This document shows positions 22,990-35,744 of a stretch of 64,000 nt of DNA, piece after piece; the stretch's first letter is position 1, and each line of letters opens with the position of its first letter. Both the position numbers and the translations under genes were made by a program. Source of the stretch: Chamaecrista fasciculata (lineage: Eukaryota > Streptophyta > Magnoliopsida > Fabales > Fabaceae). The notes under the pieces were generated by a model. It made no database searches, was not told the DNA's origin, and was given only the letters and a program-made list of their open reading frames with translations. The stretch is from positions 10,200-74,199 of the forward strand of contig QANZ01056593.1 in NCBI GenBank assembly GCA_003254925.1. Reading direction: 5' to 3'.

Positions 22990-25483
22990 CTAAGTAGCAT
23001 TCATAATTAGACTATCAGATTCTAACTCTGATTTTGTCGAATCATCTGAATCAAGTGAAGGTTCCAATGATTTTGTCTGAATTTTAACATTATCTAATGG
23101 TAAATCTGCCACTGATATGAAAGGTTTAGGAGGTGTTGGTAGACACTCAACTTCACTTTCAAGCATCTCCACCACTTTCTTCATTGATGGACGATCTGTT
23201 GGTTTCATCTGTATGCACCAGAAAGCTACTATGATCATTTTCTTCACTAGTTTCTTTTCATCATCACATGCATCAGTTAACTCCACCTCATTTCCGGCAA
23301 TAAACTGATGATAAACCCAAGAAGGAAAGTAAATTTGGCTTGAATTCTCTGCATATGCATTCAAATTCCTCCTTCTTCCTGCCATTTCCAACAACAACAT
23401 GCCAAAACTATAGACATCAACTTTATAAGAAACACCTCCAATGTTTTTGTAGTATAATTCTGGAGCCATGTATCCTATGGTTCCTCTTGCTGCAGTCAAG
23501 GGCACAATGCTTTCATCCACAGGATAAAGCTTTGCAAGTCCGAAGTCTGATATCTTTGGTTTAAAATTCTCATCAAGAAGAATATTGTGAGGTTTGAGAT
23601 CAAAATGAAGAATCCTCATATGACATCCCTCATGTAAATAAGAAATTCCTTGAGCCACTCCAATTGAAATCTCATAGATCTTGTCCAAACTCAAGGCTAA
23701 ATCTTCTTTAGAGAAAATGTATTTGTCAAGAGATCCATTAGGCATGAATTCATAGACAAGAGCACGCTTTGTCCCTTCAACACAATACCCTATAAGATGC
23801 ACAACGTTGACATGATGAATCCTTCCGATTGTGCCAACCTCACTCATAAAGTCTTGACCATTATTGGTTTTAGACTTACTGATCAGCATCTTCACAGCTA
23901 CAAGCTGTTTACTACGGAGTTTTCCTTTAAAAACAGCTCCAAAGCCTCCTTCACCAAGTTTTTCCTTGAAACCATGAGTCATGTTCTTGATATCCTTGTA
24001 GGAATACCTTATTGGCATTAGGGTGTTGTTACTTTGTAGAAATTCTTCAATGTTCTCATACATAGAGCGGTGCCTCGTACACCATTTATAGAACAAAAGA
24101 ATGATGACACAAGGTGTTCCCAGAGCTACTTTTAGCGCATGAAGCATTGCTGGAATCATTAACCAATACGGGTTTTGTGGTAGTGCTAACAATATATCAG
24201 ATACGTCTGCAAGGCATGGATTGTATAATAAAATATAACAATCTAGTAGTAAAAAAATAGTAAAAGAAAATTCCGAATTTATTTCTACTCTTTACTCCAA
24301 AAGAATGATTTGTCAGATCATGACCAAGTAAAAATCCAAGCAAGCTTCGTTTACTAAAGTTTACAATGGATTGCATTTTTAGCCAAAAGTAAAGCCAGAT
24401 ATATATCAAACATTAGAGATGGGGAAGAGATCTTACAAATGACATAATATCTTAATGTTCTCCAAAATCCTGAATGATCCAAGATGAATCAAGACATCAG
24501 TGCACAAATCCAGAAAAAAAAAAAAGGAAACCATTTTAAAGTACAAGAACAAAAAGATGTAGAAGGGTTTTTAAGGATTAGGCAGGCTTACCACATAACT
24601 TGAGCGTAGCGGATCTGGTATACAGACCACAATAACCATCGTCACATTGAAGCTGTCCAGTGGAAGAGCTCAGGATGCACCAAGTGGGATTGGATGAATG
24701 GTTTTGGCAGTAATATTTGCAAACACCATGAAGCCATGAAAGTGTGAATCCATGGATCAAGCGTGAGTGAATGTCAGCATACGATGACACAATATTCTTA
24801 TTCACTTCATCGCTATACTCATACTTCTCCCAACCTGCCAAAACCATAGACTTCACATGGCACCCAACTCTCACATCCTTCACATATAGATCGTAATCCG
24901 GAATAAATGCATAATTATATTTATAGGCTGCAGATCCCTCATCCTCAAAGCCAATATTATTAATATTTCTGATGCATTCACTACTACTACTATTACTAGT
25001 AGTAGTCACATTCACATTCACATAGAAAGGATCATTCACTGCTTCCCTGCATCTCAAGTATACTAATTTGATAGGGTGATATCCCGAACCATTGTCATAG
25101 CGATCATAGTCATAACTGGAATTTCCGTCACTGAAATTGCGATAGCTCAAGAAATAAAGAGGGGTATTAGTGGAGGAGCAATTGTTAGGTTGATCATCAT
25201 GTGCAAACCCAGGATCAACCAAACGGATTGTGTAGTTGTTGTAATCAATCTCTTTCACGTAATATTTGCCTGCAAACAGAGGCAGTATTGCAACGTTTTT
25301 GTCACAATCTATCTCATACCTCTTGTCTCCACACTCTTCTGGGTCACCCTTCACTCTGAATGGATAGCTTATGTTTCTCATATCCCCACACCAAGTGCTG
25401 CAATATTCCTTGCAAACCACAGTATCATTGAAGCTTATTATTAGGAGTAGTATCACAAATAACACAACATTAATCACTGCCAT
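22990..25483 (-). CDS. Type B LRK10L-like receptor kinase (713 aa, three exons)
   Basis: Exons are 24592-25483, 24437-24469 and 22990-24206, in phase 1 with GT-AG ends; 713 codons. Start MAVINVVLF. The frame is open 30 codons further upstream, and VVAWLICVRS there is conserved in siblings, but the signal-peptide core follows MAV. The ectodomain carries [25 protein letters not shown] and a Cys-rich tail ending at KLCG. The micro-exon encodes [10 protein letters not shown]. The membrane span is near [19 protein letters not shown]. The kinase has LGEGGFG (about 392), [18 protein letters not shown], and a GTIGYMAPE activation segment. From exon 3 through both introns to the last 50 codons of exon 1 it is nearly identical to the pseudogene at 47347-49822, while the rest of exon 1 is much more diverged. 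This suggests recent conversion or unequal exchange. Confidence 0.92.
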
Positions 25484-25927
25484 TGATCGAACACAAATCA
25501 ACCATGCAACCACTTCTCCACTTCTTTTAATTTCTCTCTTGCTTCTCTCCCCTTTATTAATTGAGCCACACAACTATCAAGACTTGTACATATATATATA
25601 AACCACACAACACAATTCAGTGTCCCCTTTTCCGTCCACTGACTCAGTCAACACGCAATGCAATAATCAAGCGAGTTATTGAAATATATCTACAACCATA
25701 TTTGTCTATCTATACTTAATTCTTAGTGTGATATGGCATGGTTACGTATAACTTAATGACTTGCATCTTAAATTGCAAACGTCTCTTAAAAATAGAAAGT
25801 CAAGAGGACGCCTTTTACAAATTTTTAGTATTCTGATCTATCCCTTATTATTTACACCAAGAAAAGATATGTTACACTAATTTCTTAGCTAGCTAGGATA
25901 ATATCGGCCAAAAATCAAAGATATGTT

Positions 25928-25950
25928 GGGAGCAACCTTGCTGCTTCCCT
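25928..25950 (-). promoter_or_regulatory. Conserved upstream box
   Basis: On the minus strand it reads AGGGAAGCAGCAA then GGTTGCTCCC, 445 bases upstream of the ATG at 25483. TATCTTTGATTTTTGGCC lies on the gene-proximal side. Confidence 0.5.
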
Positions 25951-26860
25951 TATAAGTGTTTGATAGTGACTACAATACATTACTTTTCAACTAATTTTAT
26001 GTTCAGTCGTTGCTAATTATTCGTAGTGCAATTAAGCCTGTCGGTTTTAAATTAGATATAATCTGGATAAAAAGGGTTTCGAGAAGACTACTAATTATGT
26101 TTGTTGGGTGGTTTAGACGACTTTGAATTAAAAAGAAAAATGATAGTTTTTGAATTAAATAAAAAGTAAAAATATATATATGTTGATATTAGTTTCATTT
26201 GGTTAATTGTATGTCTAAATTGTTAATCGAACAAAACTAACCAATTTTGATATATCTTTAACCAAACCAAACAGCTTATGGTTCGGTTTAGTTTAGATTT
26301 TGCTTTGGTTCGATTTTGAACACTCTTACTTAACCTGAAATTTTGCTGACTTGTTACATCTATCTTTAGTACAATATGTATACCTCATTAAGATTAACAA
26401 TCAAAGTGAGGAAGGTTAGGAAACTACCAACACAAACAAAGGAAACAAAGGAGGAATCAAGAAATTTAATAGTAAAACCGAGTACTCAATGTATATCTAT
26501 TCAGGTTGTTCTGGTTTGCAAGCCAATTAAACAAGAACTTACAAGTTAGTTTAACATCCACTGTTTTCGTAGCAGGCTCTGTAATTTAACTGTCCATACC
26601 TTTGTGTCTTAAAATTCCAATTTACAACTTAACTTCTCTGTTATTAAAGTAAGAATTTCAAATACACCTATTGAAGAAAAAAAAATCAGATTGACCTTGC
26701 ATTGATCAATCCATGTCGTTCATTGTATCTAGGCATTTTATGTCGTGCCAAGTTGTGTATTTCATCATTAGTAAACCGCTTAATTAAGCCAGGTTTTTTC
26801 TTAGTTATTGCAGTAATAAGTACTACTTTGCAATACATAAACATAAATCACACTACCCAA
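25951..26860. other. Intergenic unit shared with 44300-44700 and 56280-57500
   Basis: Shared landmarks are ATGTTCAGTCGTTGCTAATT, AAGGGTTTCGAGAAGACTAC and AACCAAACCAAACAGCTTATGG. This copy is the empty site for the hAT-like element at 56675-57018. 26730-26830 resembles the unit repeated at 62985-63480. No coding sequence. Confidence 0.5.
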
Positions 26861-27150
26861 TTTAGTGTCCCCATTCTCATTGACTCATTCAACACGAAAT
26901 GCAAACAAGTTGATTGGAGTTAATTATGGGAGTGTAGTCACTTTCTAAAGAAAATTCTATAGCTAGGAGGGAGTGATTATTACTTATAACTTAATGACTT
27001 GCATCTTAAATTGAAAATGACCGTTAAAAATAGAAAGCCAAGAGGACGTCTTACACAAATTTCTATATATATAGTAATCAATCTCTGTCCCTTACACAAA
27101 GAAAAGTCTTTCCCCCAAAAATAGACTCCTCAAGTCTCATTATATTACTT

Positions 27151-27173
27151 GGGAGAAACCTTGCAGCTTCCTT
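27151..27173 (-). promoter_or_regulatory. Orphan copy of the conserved upstream box
   Basis: In minus orientation it reads AAGGAAGCTGCAA then GGTTTCTCCC. No ectodomain exon lies within reach on its gene-proximal side (below 27151), so the gene it served appears lost. Confidence 0.4.
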
Positions 27174-27374
27174 GATGGACTTGTCAGTATTTGAAAGTGA
27201 CTGCAATGCAAGAGCTTTGAACAAAACTCGTTGCTAATATATAATTAATCTATAATTAAGCATGTTGGTTTTAAAAAAGATTTTAAAGTTCAAAGTTGAT
27301 AAGTGCATAATTTTATTCACTATTCATACTTGATTTATACAAAGGAATAACAAATTAAACTTTGTAACAAACCT

Positions 27375-27422
27375 GATTTCTAGTTCTTGCTTCAGTCTCT
27401 GTCTCTGAAGATTGATGGCAAT
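27375..27422 (-). pseudogene. Relic of a type A C-terminal tail
   Basis: The minus strand contains the 16-codon stretch matching the RQRLKQELEI part of type A genes, in an AT-rich context with no kinase and no stop. One of four nearly identical relics on the minus strand (also 37223-37269, 45040-45166, 58222-58293). Confidence 0.6.
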
Positions 27423-29040
27423 TAAATTGTATATCGTAAAACATTTTTGTGGTTCTAACTTTACATTATGTTGTCACTACGTGCCAATTATCTAATTTCA
27501 TGTCAGGAAAACTAAAACACATATTCAAAAGAAACAATGATAAAGGAGGAAATTTATCAGGAAAACCAAGTCCAATCCTTATTATATATGTTTGCAGGTT
27601 TTAATTTGGTTACCCTCATATTGTAAAGTTTGCAAACTTGTTTAACCATGAATTTGCAAGTTACTTTAACTTTAATGTTTAACATTAAAAATCTCATTTT
27701 ACAACTTAAGCAATGATTTGTTAATAATATTCACTGATATTGTGGTAGCTTAAGGAAAAAAGAGTGGTGGAGTCATTTTGGTGCTTTTTTTTTTTTTGGT
27801 AAGAACATTTTGGTGCTTTAATTGTGTTGTTGTAAGGTGGACTCTTAGACTTTGTAATGGAGCTGCCATTTTTAATTAGCTCAATGGGGTAAGAGAAACT
27901 CTATTGCTTTTGAGGTGTGGTTTGATGACTCTCCTCCTTGTATTGCAATGAATCTAGTTTCTTTTTAATGGAATTTTGTTTTGATTGTCAATTTTTTTTT
28001 TTTTTGCAACGACAAAATTACAAGATAATACTTTTAGTTCTCATAAATTATTGGTCAAAATCTTATTTTGGTCCCTAATGTTTATCCAAAGTTTTGTTTC
28101 GGTCCCTAATGTTTTTTTTTGTTTCGTTTTAATTAGTTCATAAAATTTTCTAAAAATTTCATAATTGGTCCATAACTATTGAATGTGGTCATATCTCTCT
28201 CGTCTCAAACCCTAACATCATGAAATCAGAGCTGCGGTTTAAATTTGATGAGTTCTTTCTCTACCCAGTTAGAGTCATTAACAAACAAAGTTAAATATCA
28301 AGGCATGAAGTGAGGCTTGAAAATGGGCCGTTTGTTTCATGAATTCGATCATATCTCTCTCGTTTCAAGTCCGAGTGCAACAAAGTCGGAGTTACAAATT
28401 ACTTTTAACAAATTCTTTTTCAATCTAGTTTGGGTCGTTAACAAACAATGTCAAATAATACTTCGAAAGGTAATATTAATATTTTGACCAAATTCACTTT
28501 TAGATCTACTTAAGGGTATGGTTAAAATGAATGAAGATGATGAAAAAGATGGGAAATTGAGAATAGTGAGATAAGAATGGGCCAAGGACCTAATTGCTCA
28601 ATTCATATTTTTTTTTTTTATGGAAAACCTGATGTGGCATCTAATTACACACGTGACAGGGTTTTTTTGTTTAGTATAACGGATGTTGACTTGGCAGTTA
28701 ACCGTCACGTCAGCAAATAATAAGCCACATCAGACTCCATTGGTGCTACGTTACCTTTTTTGTAACCTTAATCTGACAGAGGGACCTATTTGTATAACGT
28801 TTGCAAAATTCAGGGACCGGGTTTTAATTTTTCACCATTCAGGGACCGATCTGCCACTGCCTGCAAAATCAAGAACAGGGTTGCTAGTTTACTCATTTAT
28901 TTTTTCTTCTACTATATATTATTCTTATTATATAAAATAATATGTATTATTATTTTTTATCAAGTGTATATTAATAATATATAAAATATAAATTTAATCT
29001 CAATTAAATTAAAATTTTTTTACAAATAAATTATATTAAA

Positions 29041-29535
29041 GACTAAAGGATTATCGTGGTCCTAAATTATGTCCTAACGTTCATTTTGGTCTATTATGTT
29101 TTAAATTTTCATTTTGGTCCTAAATATTGGTAAAATGTTTCATTTTGATTCTAAACTATTGAATTTGGTCATATTTCTTTCGTCTCTCATTTCAAGTTCG
29201 ATGAACTTGTTAAGAGGAACTTATATCTCTGAATTTGCCGCATTCGAATTTGTAATGAGAGATATATAATCAACCTTCCTTGCTTGACCATCACACGAAC
29301 GGTCTGCTTTTAGGACTGATTTGACCTCGTATGCTGACGGCTCCAACTTGATAGAGAAAGTACTTTTTGAGAACAATACATAGCTCAAACTCGTCACGTT
29401 TGAACTTGAAACAGCCATATGCATATTCAATAATTTGGGACCGAAATGAAAGATTTACCAATTTGAACATTTTGAAACATAATGGACCAAAATAAACATT
29501 AGGGCATACATTTGGACCAAAATGACCCTTTAACC
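29041..29535. mobile_element. Mutator-like MITE with perfect 9-bp target duplication
   Basis: The ends GACTAAAGGATTATCGTGG and, in complement, GGTTAAAGGGTCATTTTGG are inverted repeats, continuing as TCC(T/A)AA and CATTTTGG motifs. Both flanks are TATATTAAA (29032-29040 and 29536-29544). The empty site survives at about 38925-38945 in the partner segment. 495 bases, no gene. Confidence 0.8.
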
Positions 29536-29650
29536 TATATTAAATATATTTATTAATATAAATATCATTAAATTCATTTATAATTAATTATTTAATCAAC
29601 TGACACAACTTAAAAACTAAAAATGTTGTGACAAATTTGTAAGAAAAAAA

Positions 29651-30882
29651 TTAGGCCAAAATGAAAGTACCTCCCTGAACTTTGGGTCATGTGCAATTTA
29701 CCTCCCTGAAGTTTAAAAGTGTATAAAAAGGACCTTAAACTTTAATTTATGTGTAATTTAACTCCTTCTGTTAACTACCTGTTAAAAATTTAACAGATTT
29801 GATTACCCATTGCCAAATCAGCCTTCAAAATTGACACCTCATCTTCTAATGTGGCAATCAAATATAATTTTTATTTCTGTATAAAAAAAAATATATAATT
29901 TTTATTTTAAAATTGTTAGCAACTCAGCGTCTTTTTTCTCTGTTCCCAACTTCCCATTCATCTCGTCTTCTTCACCGATTACCATACCTCCACACCCAGA
30001 AAATTTTGGCATTCTTATCAAATATGAAAGAGGGGAAAAGGAAGAGAACGCATATACAGTTTTGAGTTTTCATTCTTATCAAATTTTGGTCCATTCGTCG
30101 GCGAAGATCTTCTTTAGCGGTGGCCGGAGCGGGGAAGCGTCGCCGCATTACTCTACAACTAGAGAAAATCGCCGAGATTACTACAAACAATGCTGAATTC
30201 GTCCTCTATTGTCAGCTAATCTCCCAAATCTTGAGCTAATTTTGCAGAAATAGAACACAGAAGCAGGAGATATTTTCAATTATTGATTTTTTTCCCCTTT
30301 TTTGTTTTTATTATGAAATCTGGATAATGTGTGAATGTAATGGTGATTTTGTTCCCAAAAAAAAAGAATGTAATGGTGATTGGAAGAAGAAGATAGCGAA
30401 GTTGATGAATTGAAGAGTGAGAGCAAAACGAGAGGAATCGTACCAATTAGAAATTTTAGGGTATGGAGGGATAGAGAAGATGAGGAGAAGAATAGGAAAA
30501 CTGTATATACCTTCGTCTTTCTTTTTTCCTCTTTCTTATTTGATAAAAAATGCCAAAATTCCTTGTACAGAGGTATGGTGAAGATTGAAGAAGACGAGAT
30601 AAACAGGAAGGCGAAAGAATGCAATTGAGAAAAAAGATGCTAAGTTGCAAACAATATTTAATTTTAAAATAAAAATTATTTGGTTGCCACAATAGATGTG
30701 TCAATTTTGAAGGCTGATTTGGCAAATCTGTTAAATTTTTTAACAGATAGTTAACTGAAGGAGTTAAGTTACACATAAATTAAAGTTTAAGGTCTTTTTT
30801 ATGCATTTTTGAAGTTTAAGGAGGTAAAATACACATGACCCAAAGTTCAAAGTTCAAGGGAATCCTTTGCATTTTGGCCTAA
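29651..30882. mobile_element. 1.2-kb long-TIR non-autonomous element
   Basis: Inverted arms of about 250 bases begin TTAGGCCAAAATG and share GGGTCATGTG, TAAATTAAAGTTTAAGG and GTTAACT/GAAGGAGTTAA. The interior (29930-30640) is more GC-rich, with CTTTAGCGGTGGCCGGAGC and no convincing complete gene; it may be captured host DNA. The partner segment at 39255 lacks the insertion, proving it is an insertion here. The target duplication is not clean. Confidence 0.7.
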
Positions 30883-31075
30883 TTATTGTAAGTAATAAAT
30901 ATGTGACAAATTTATTATTTCGTCAAATTTTTTTAACAGGTCACACAATTTGTAACGGATATTATTCCAAAATATTTTCTGTCAGAAATTACAAAAATCA
31001 GTAATAAATTTGGGAAAAATTTAAAAATCTGTGATCAAAAGTTTTAAAATTAAAAATAATTAAAATTCAACGTTA

Positions 31076-31225
31076 AGTGAAGTGCAAATTCGGTCTCATC
31101 TTTTACTCGGTTCACACTTTAGTCTTCTATTTTTCTTGTTCTCATATTTTTGCGGTCTCATATTTTTATCTTTTGGTTAGGTTCTAAAATTAGTGTTATA
31201 TGTTTGTAAAAGATCAACGGTTAAT
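31076..31225. mobile_element. Half of a fold-back MITE
   Basis: Matches the left arm of the element at 39893-40285 (GTTAAGTGAAGTG, then TTTGGTCTCAT units) but lacks its right arm. This copy has been shortened by deletion. Confidence 0.5.
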
Positions 31226-31249
31226 TAATAATTTTATAAACATACGAGG

Positions 31250-31400
31250 CTCCAGTGGATCGATTATAGGAGTTCTGCCTTATCATCTACCTTCCTTCCT
31301 TTGTCGGCATCTTCTTCTCCAACTCTGTTTAGGTTGTCACTCGGTTCAGATTCTCCAGCTAAGTGGAGTTTCACATCTTCATCACTCGACAATTCTTGTA
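31250..31400 (-). pseudogene. Fragment of an unidentified gene, copy 1
   Basis: The minus strand reads SSDEDVKLHLAGESEPSDNL, NRVGEEDADKG and then diverges to a stop. The copy at 40395-40551 reads MSSDEDVKLQLTGESEPSD, DLKRIGEEDADEG. The acidic reading frame is preserved better than the flanks. It is not part of the receptor kinases. I do not recognise the parent protein. Confidence 0.5.
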
Positions 31401-31578
31401 AGCCAGGTTTTTTTCATATTCATTTTACATTGCTATATTTCTTGTTGGTTCTAACAAAATATGGCTTGTGACCATTATATTGGTGGAGAATTTATAATAC
31501 TTTTCTATTATAAGTCTATCTGGTGTTTCTATTCTATTTTATAGCCATTCCTTTTGTTTGTTTGTGGTATTAGTGCTT

Positions 31579-32933
31579 CTATGTTGCACTTGGATGAGTA
31601 CGGGTACGTGTACGGGTATGGATGTAAGTACGGGATACGGCAATTTTGAAAATTAAGGAGTACGGGTATGGCATAATATATTTATAAAATATTAAAAAAA
31701 TATATTTACAAATCATAAATTTTAAAATATATAAAATAGTTTAAACTTATAAAAAGAAATTAAGAAAAAAAAAAGACGTTGACAATTATATATATAAATT
31801 ATAATATAGTATATATATATATATATATATATTTTCAAATTTCTTTCATACATATAAATATGGTATGCTTATTTTAATAAATTTCTTGGAAAAAAACTAA
31901 ATATATACAAATAAATTATATATATAAATTAAAATGTAATATATTTTAATAAATATAAATCATGTCTACCTACTATGGTACCTACATCACTATTTGGGCG
32001 TACGCCTAACAGGCCCTCACTCCGGGCCTCTTCTCACCCAAGAATCCTTTAAGGCGCATTCGATTCGGTCGGGTGCTCCTCTGTGCATTTAGGGGCGGCC
32101 GTGATCCTCGCTAGTGATCATGGCGCACGCCTCTAGCATTACGCAATCACCCACGATTGCCTCACTTCGCAATCCTCGTTGGTGGAGATCGTGGGCTCTG
32201 GACTTAGTCATTCCCACGTTCTCCAGTCGCCTGGCGTCCACCTAGTAACACAACACGCAATCACCCACGATTGCCTTGCTCCACAATTCTCGGTCTCCAC
32301 AATTCTCGCTGGTGGAGATCGTGCTCAGCTACGTGGTGCGCCCTGCGCGCTAGCCACCTCTCTCCCCCTCCTCTATAAATAGAGCTCAACCCAGCAGACT
32401 AAGGTTAGCTACTTCTCTTCACCAGAATTCTCTTGCTCTCACATTCTCTCACATACTAACTTGAGCGTCGGAGTGTTCCTCGCAGGCCTCCCTGTGAAGC
32501 TCTTGTAGGTACTTGGACGTTCAGCTTGCTCTTGCAGCCCCCACTTGTTGAACTAGGTAAGTGTGTCCATTTTCTAGTTTATCGCTACCTAATAGAAGTC
32601 GCTGGATTTCTTCAGTCTTCACGAATGGATGATCACTACAAATTTACAACACTAACTACCACAACATTAAGTTTGTTTGACGCTGGCCGTTGGGTTTTGG
32701 TTTTCTTCAATGAATTAGAAATTCTGAATTGTCTTCCTTCTTCAACACTGCCGCTCCCTATGCCGACGCCTTCACTAAGTCAGAATCGTCTTCCCTAAAT
32801 TGCTTTGCGTCGCCTTCTGCTGAAAGTCCCAAACCATAAACCTTCGCTGATCTCTCGTATCTTGGCGTATTTTCACGTATCCGTACGGGATACGTATCAG
32901 ATACGCATACGCCTACAAATTTGTGCAACATAG
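31579..32933. mobile_element. hAT-like element (1.35 kb) with a nested LTR-like insert
   Basis: The ends are inverted: CTATGTTGCAC at 31579 and GTGCAACATAG ending at 32933. Flanks TAGTGCTT and TAGTGCTC match at 7 of 8 bases. The partner at 40708-40725 (GGTATTAGTGCTCTATTC) is the empty site. Subterminal DNA is rich in TACGGG/CCGTA motifs. A GC-rich block at about 31975-32560 seems a later insertion. No transposase. Confidence 0.7.
31975..32560 (+). mobile_element. Probable solo LTR of a Ty3/gypsy-type retrotransposon
   Basis: GC-rich block with a TATA-like CTATAAATAG at 32370-32380. About 90 bases later comes ACTTGAGCGTCGGAGTG, a motif common in the R-U5 part of plant gypsy LTRs. Two internal direct repeats are visible: CACCCACGATTGCCT near 32150 and 32260, and GGTGGAGATCGTG near 32183 and 32312. 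Exact ends and target duplication are not readable, and no gag-pol is present. Confidence 0.55.
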
Positions 32934-33040
32934 TAGTGCTCTATTCTTCTTGTTATCTGATTTACATATCTTTAAAGTCCTTTTCAGTCAACGAAAATTT
33001 AATACTAAGAACAAAACATTAAGACTCTAAACAAAACAAC

Positions 33041-34785
33041 CCTCATGTAAATAGGCAATCCCTTGAGCCACTCCAATGGAAATCTTAAAGATCTTGTCCA
33101 AACTCAATGCTAAATCTTCTTTAGAAAAAATGTATTTGTCAAGATATCCATTAGGCATAAATTCGTAGACAAGAGCTCGCTTTTTCCCTTCAACACAATA
33201 CCCTATAAGACGCACAACATTGACATGATGAATCCTTCCGATTGTGCCAACCTCACTCATAAAATCTTGATCATTATCAGTTTTAGACTTATTGATTAGC
33301 ATCTTCACAGCTACCAGTTGTTTACTTCGGAGTTTTCCTTTAAAAACAGCTCCAAAGCCGCCTTCACCAAGTTTGTCCTTGAAACCATGAGTGATGTTCT
33401 TGATGTCCTTGTAGGAATACCTTATTGGCGCAAGAGTATTGTTATTTTGAAGAAATTCTTCAATATTCTCATACATGGATTGATGCCTCTTTCGCCATTT
33501 ACAGAATAAGAGAATCAACACACAAGGTGCTCCTAGAGCTACTTTAAGCGCATGAAGCACTGCTAAAATCACCCATCCTAACGGGTATCCTGGTGAAATA
33601 TATGTGCGGTCAAGAAAGGGATTGAACGCTTCCGATAAAGCTGAAAAATAGAGTATATGAAATTAGGAAAATCTAGTAGTATATATATAAATATAAATGA
33701 CATCTATATATACCTATGATGATCTAGTAGTAAAACTGCAAAACTTGTTATGTAATAATTAACTTCCACTTATGATCGTCAGTGAAGATCAAAGAAAACC
33801 AGTAAAATTTTAATTTCAAGTATCAAACTGATGGGAAACCCATATATATATATATATATTGGTTACAATTGAATTTACAAACAAGGAGAACTCAACACAA
33901 AGAAAGTCTGATATTGAGTAAAATAATTAAAAGTAATAACTAATAACGAATATATGTTATTCAACTTTCTAATGAGACTCATATGTTGTGCAAGTAAATG
34001 GTGTAACTCCGATGACAAACTGCATGTACAACATTAGTGACTAGTAATTGTCAATTTTTCTTTACAAAAATATAGGTTTGATTTTATAATAAGTAATTGC
34101 AAAACTGTCTCAACTGTACTCTCAAGTATCAATAACAATAAAGAATATATTTTCTTTACATAGCACCCAACTCTCACATCCTTCACTTGTAGATAATTCC
34201 CATAAAATGCATAATTATATTTATAGGCTGCTGCAGATCCCTCATCCTCAAAGCCAATATTATTAATATTGCTGATGCATTCACCACTACTACTACTACT
34301 AGTAGTAGTAGTCACATTCACATTCATATTCACATAGAAAGGATCATTCACTGCTTCCCTGCATCTCATGTATACTACTTCTCGGATGGTATATGAATAC
34401 CTAGTTTATAGGGATCCCTGTAATAGTCACTGAAATTACTCTTGCTCAACAAATAAAGAGGGGTAGACATAGAGGAGCAATTGTTAGGTTGATCATCAAG
34501 TAGTGCAACCCCAACATCAACCAACCGGATTGTGTAGTTGTAGTAATCAATCTCTTTCACGTAATATTTTCCTAAAAACACTGACACTATTCGCACCTTG
34601 TTGTCACAATCTATCTCATACCTCTTGTCTCCACAGTGTTCTGGGTCACCCTTCACTCTGAATGGGTAACTTATGTTTTGGAGATCACCACACCAAGTGC
34701 TGCAATATTCCCTGCAAACCACAATATTATTGAAGCTTATTATTAGGAGTAGAATAAAAAATAACACAACATTAATCACTGCCAT
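33041..34785 (-). pseudogene. Type B LRK10L-like receptor kinase pseudogene
   Basis: The ectodomain exon starts at 34785 ([13 protein letters not shown]). It has a good signal peptide and [15 protein letters not shown], but the frame is lost near 34376 (after YKLGIHIPSEK). It resumes in another frame at [14 protein letters not shown] and ends at VGCYVK near 34150, with the Cys-rich tail deleted. No micro-exon was found. The kinase exon (33041-33640) has its acceptor at 33641, the membrane span and LGEGGFG to YLHEGC. It stops abruptly at 33041, just before HFDLKP, where it abuts the dispersed gene fragment ending about 33030. The second half of the kinase is missing. Partner of the intact gene at 41117-43936. 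Confidence 0.88.
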
Positions 34786-35177
34786 TGATCGAACACAAAT
34801 CAACCATGCAACCACTTCTCCAATCCGCTTCTTTTAATTTCTCTCTTGCTTCTCTCCCCTGAAGGGCTTAATTGAGCCACACATACAACTATCAAGACTT
34901 GTACATAAATTACCACACAACACAACTTATTAGTGTCCCCATTCCCATTGACTCAGTCAACACGAAATGCAAACAAGTTTATTGTCGTTAATTATGGGAG
35001 TGTAGTCACTTTCTAAAGAAAATTCTATGGCTAAAGGGAGTGATTATTACTTATAACTTAATGACTTCCCTCTTAAATTGAAAATGACCGTTAAAAATAG
35101 GAAGCCAACAAGAGGACGTCTTCCGCAAATTTCTATATAACAATCAATCTCTGTCCCTTACACGAAGAAAAGTCATT

Positions 35178-35200
35178 GGAAGCAACCTTGCAGCTTCCCT
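35178..35200 (-). promoter_or_regulatory. Conserved upstream box of the type B pseudogene
   Basis: Minus orientation: AGGGAAGCTGCAA then GGTTGCTTCC, 393 bases upstream of the ATG at 34785. It has outlived the gene it served. Confidence 0.45.
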
Positions 35201-35744
35201 GATGGACTTCTAGCTCAGTGTTTGAAAGTTGCTCAGTGTTTGAAAGTGACTGCAACGCAAGATCTTTAATTGAGCGAACCCCCTTTTTGGTCCCTCATTT
35301 GTTACTGAGTCGAGGAATCGGTCCCTCAATTGTGGGAAACTACAACTCAGTCCCTCAATTGTACAATCCCGTTTACGTTTTGGTCCCTCACGTCTGGTCC
35401 GTTAGTGATAGAGGTGTTAAGTGATGACGTGTCACCGTTATCTGCTTAGGTGGCCGTTAAATGCTTAGTTGAGAGACCAAATCCTCGACTCAGTAACAAT
35501 TGAGGGACCAAAAAGGGGGTTTGCTCAAATTAATATCCAACTCATTTCCACTTGACACCTCATTCAAACTACTACTCTCTTGCAATTTGGTCCCAAAACC
35601 CCTAAATCCCCTAAAACTTTTTTTAATCCTCTTCTTCATCTTTTTCATCTTCTTCATTCATTTTAGTCCCAAATCCTAAAAATAAAATTGTAAAGTATCC
35701 CAAAACCTTTCCAAACATTCCAATTTAGTCCTTAAATGTATTAA

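Larger units (their letters stand above)
26860..33640. repeat. Segmental duplication, copy 1 (partner 34926-42366)
   Basis: Colinear with 34926-42366 apart from insertions. Matching anchors include 26880 with 34945 (TCAACACGAAATGCAAACAAGTT), 27375 with 37223, 27970 with 37762, 28460 with 38220, 28940 with 38820, 29610 with 39220, 31060 with 39880, 31300 with 40460, and the kinase exon at 33041-33640 with 41766-42366. Copy-specific transposons here are 29041-29535, 29651-30882 and 31579-32933. Confidence 0.75.

Noticed and set aside
32179-32382. 67-codon frame in the GC-rich block
   Set aside because: Lies within the LTR-like repeat, crosses both copies of an internal direct repeat, and shows no domain.
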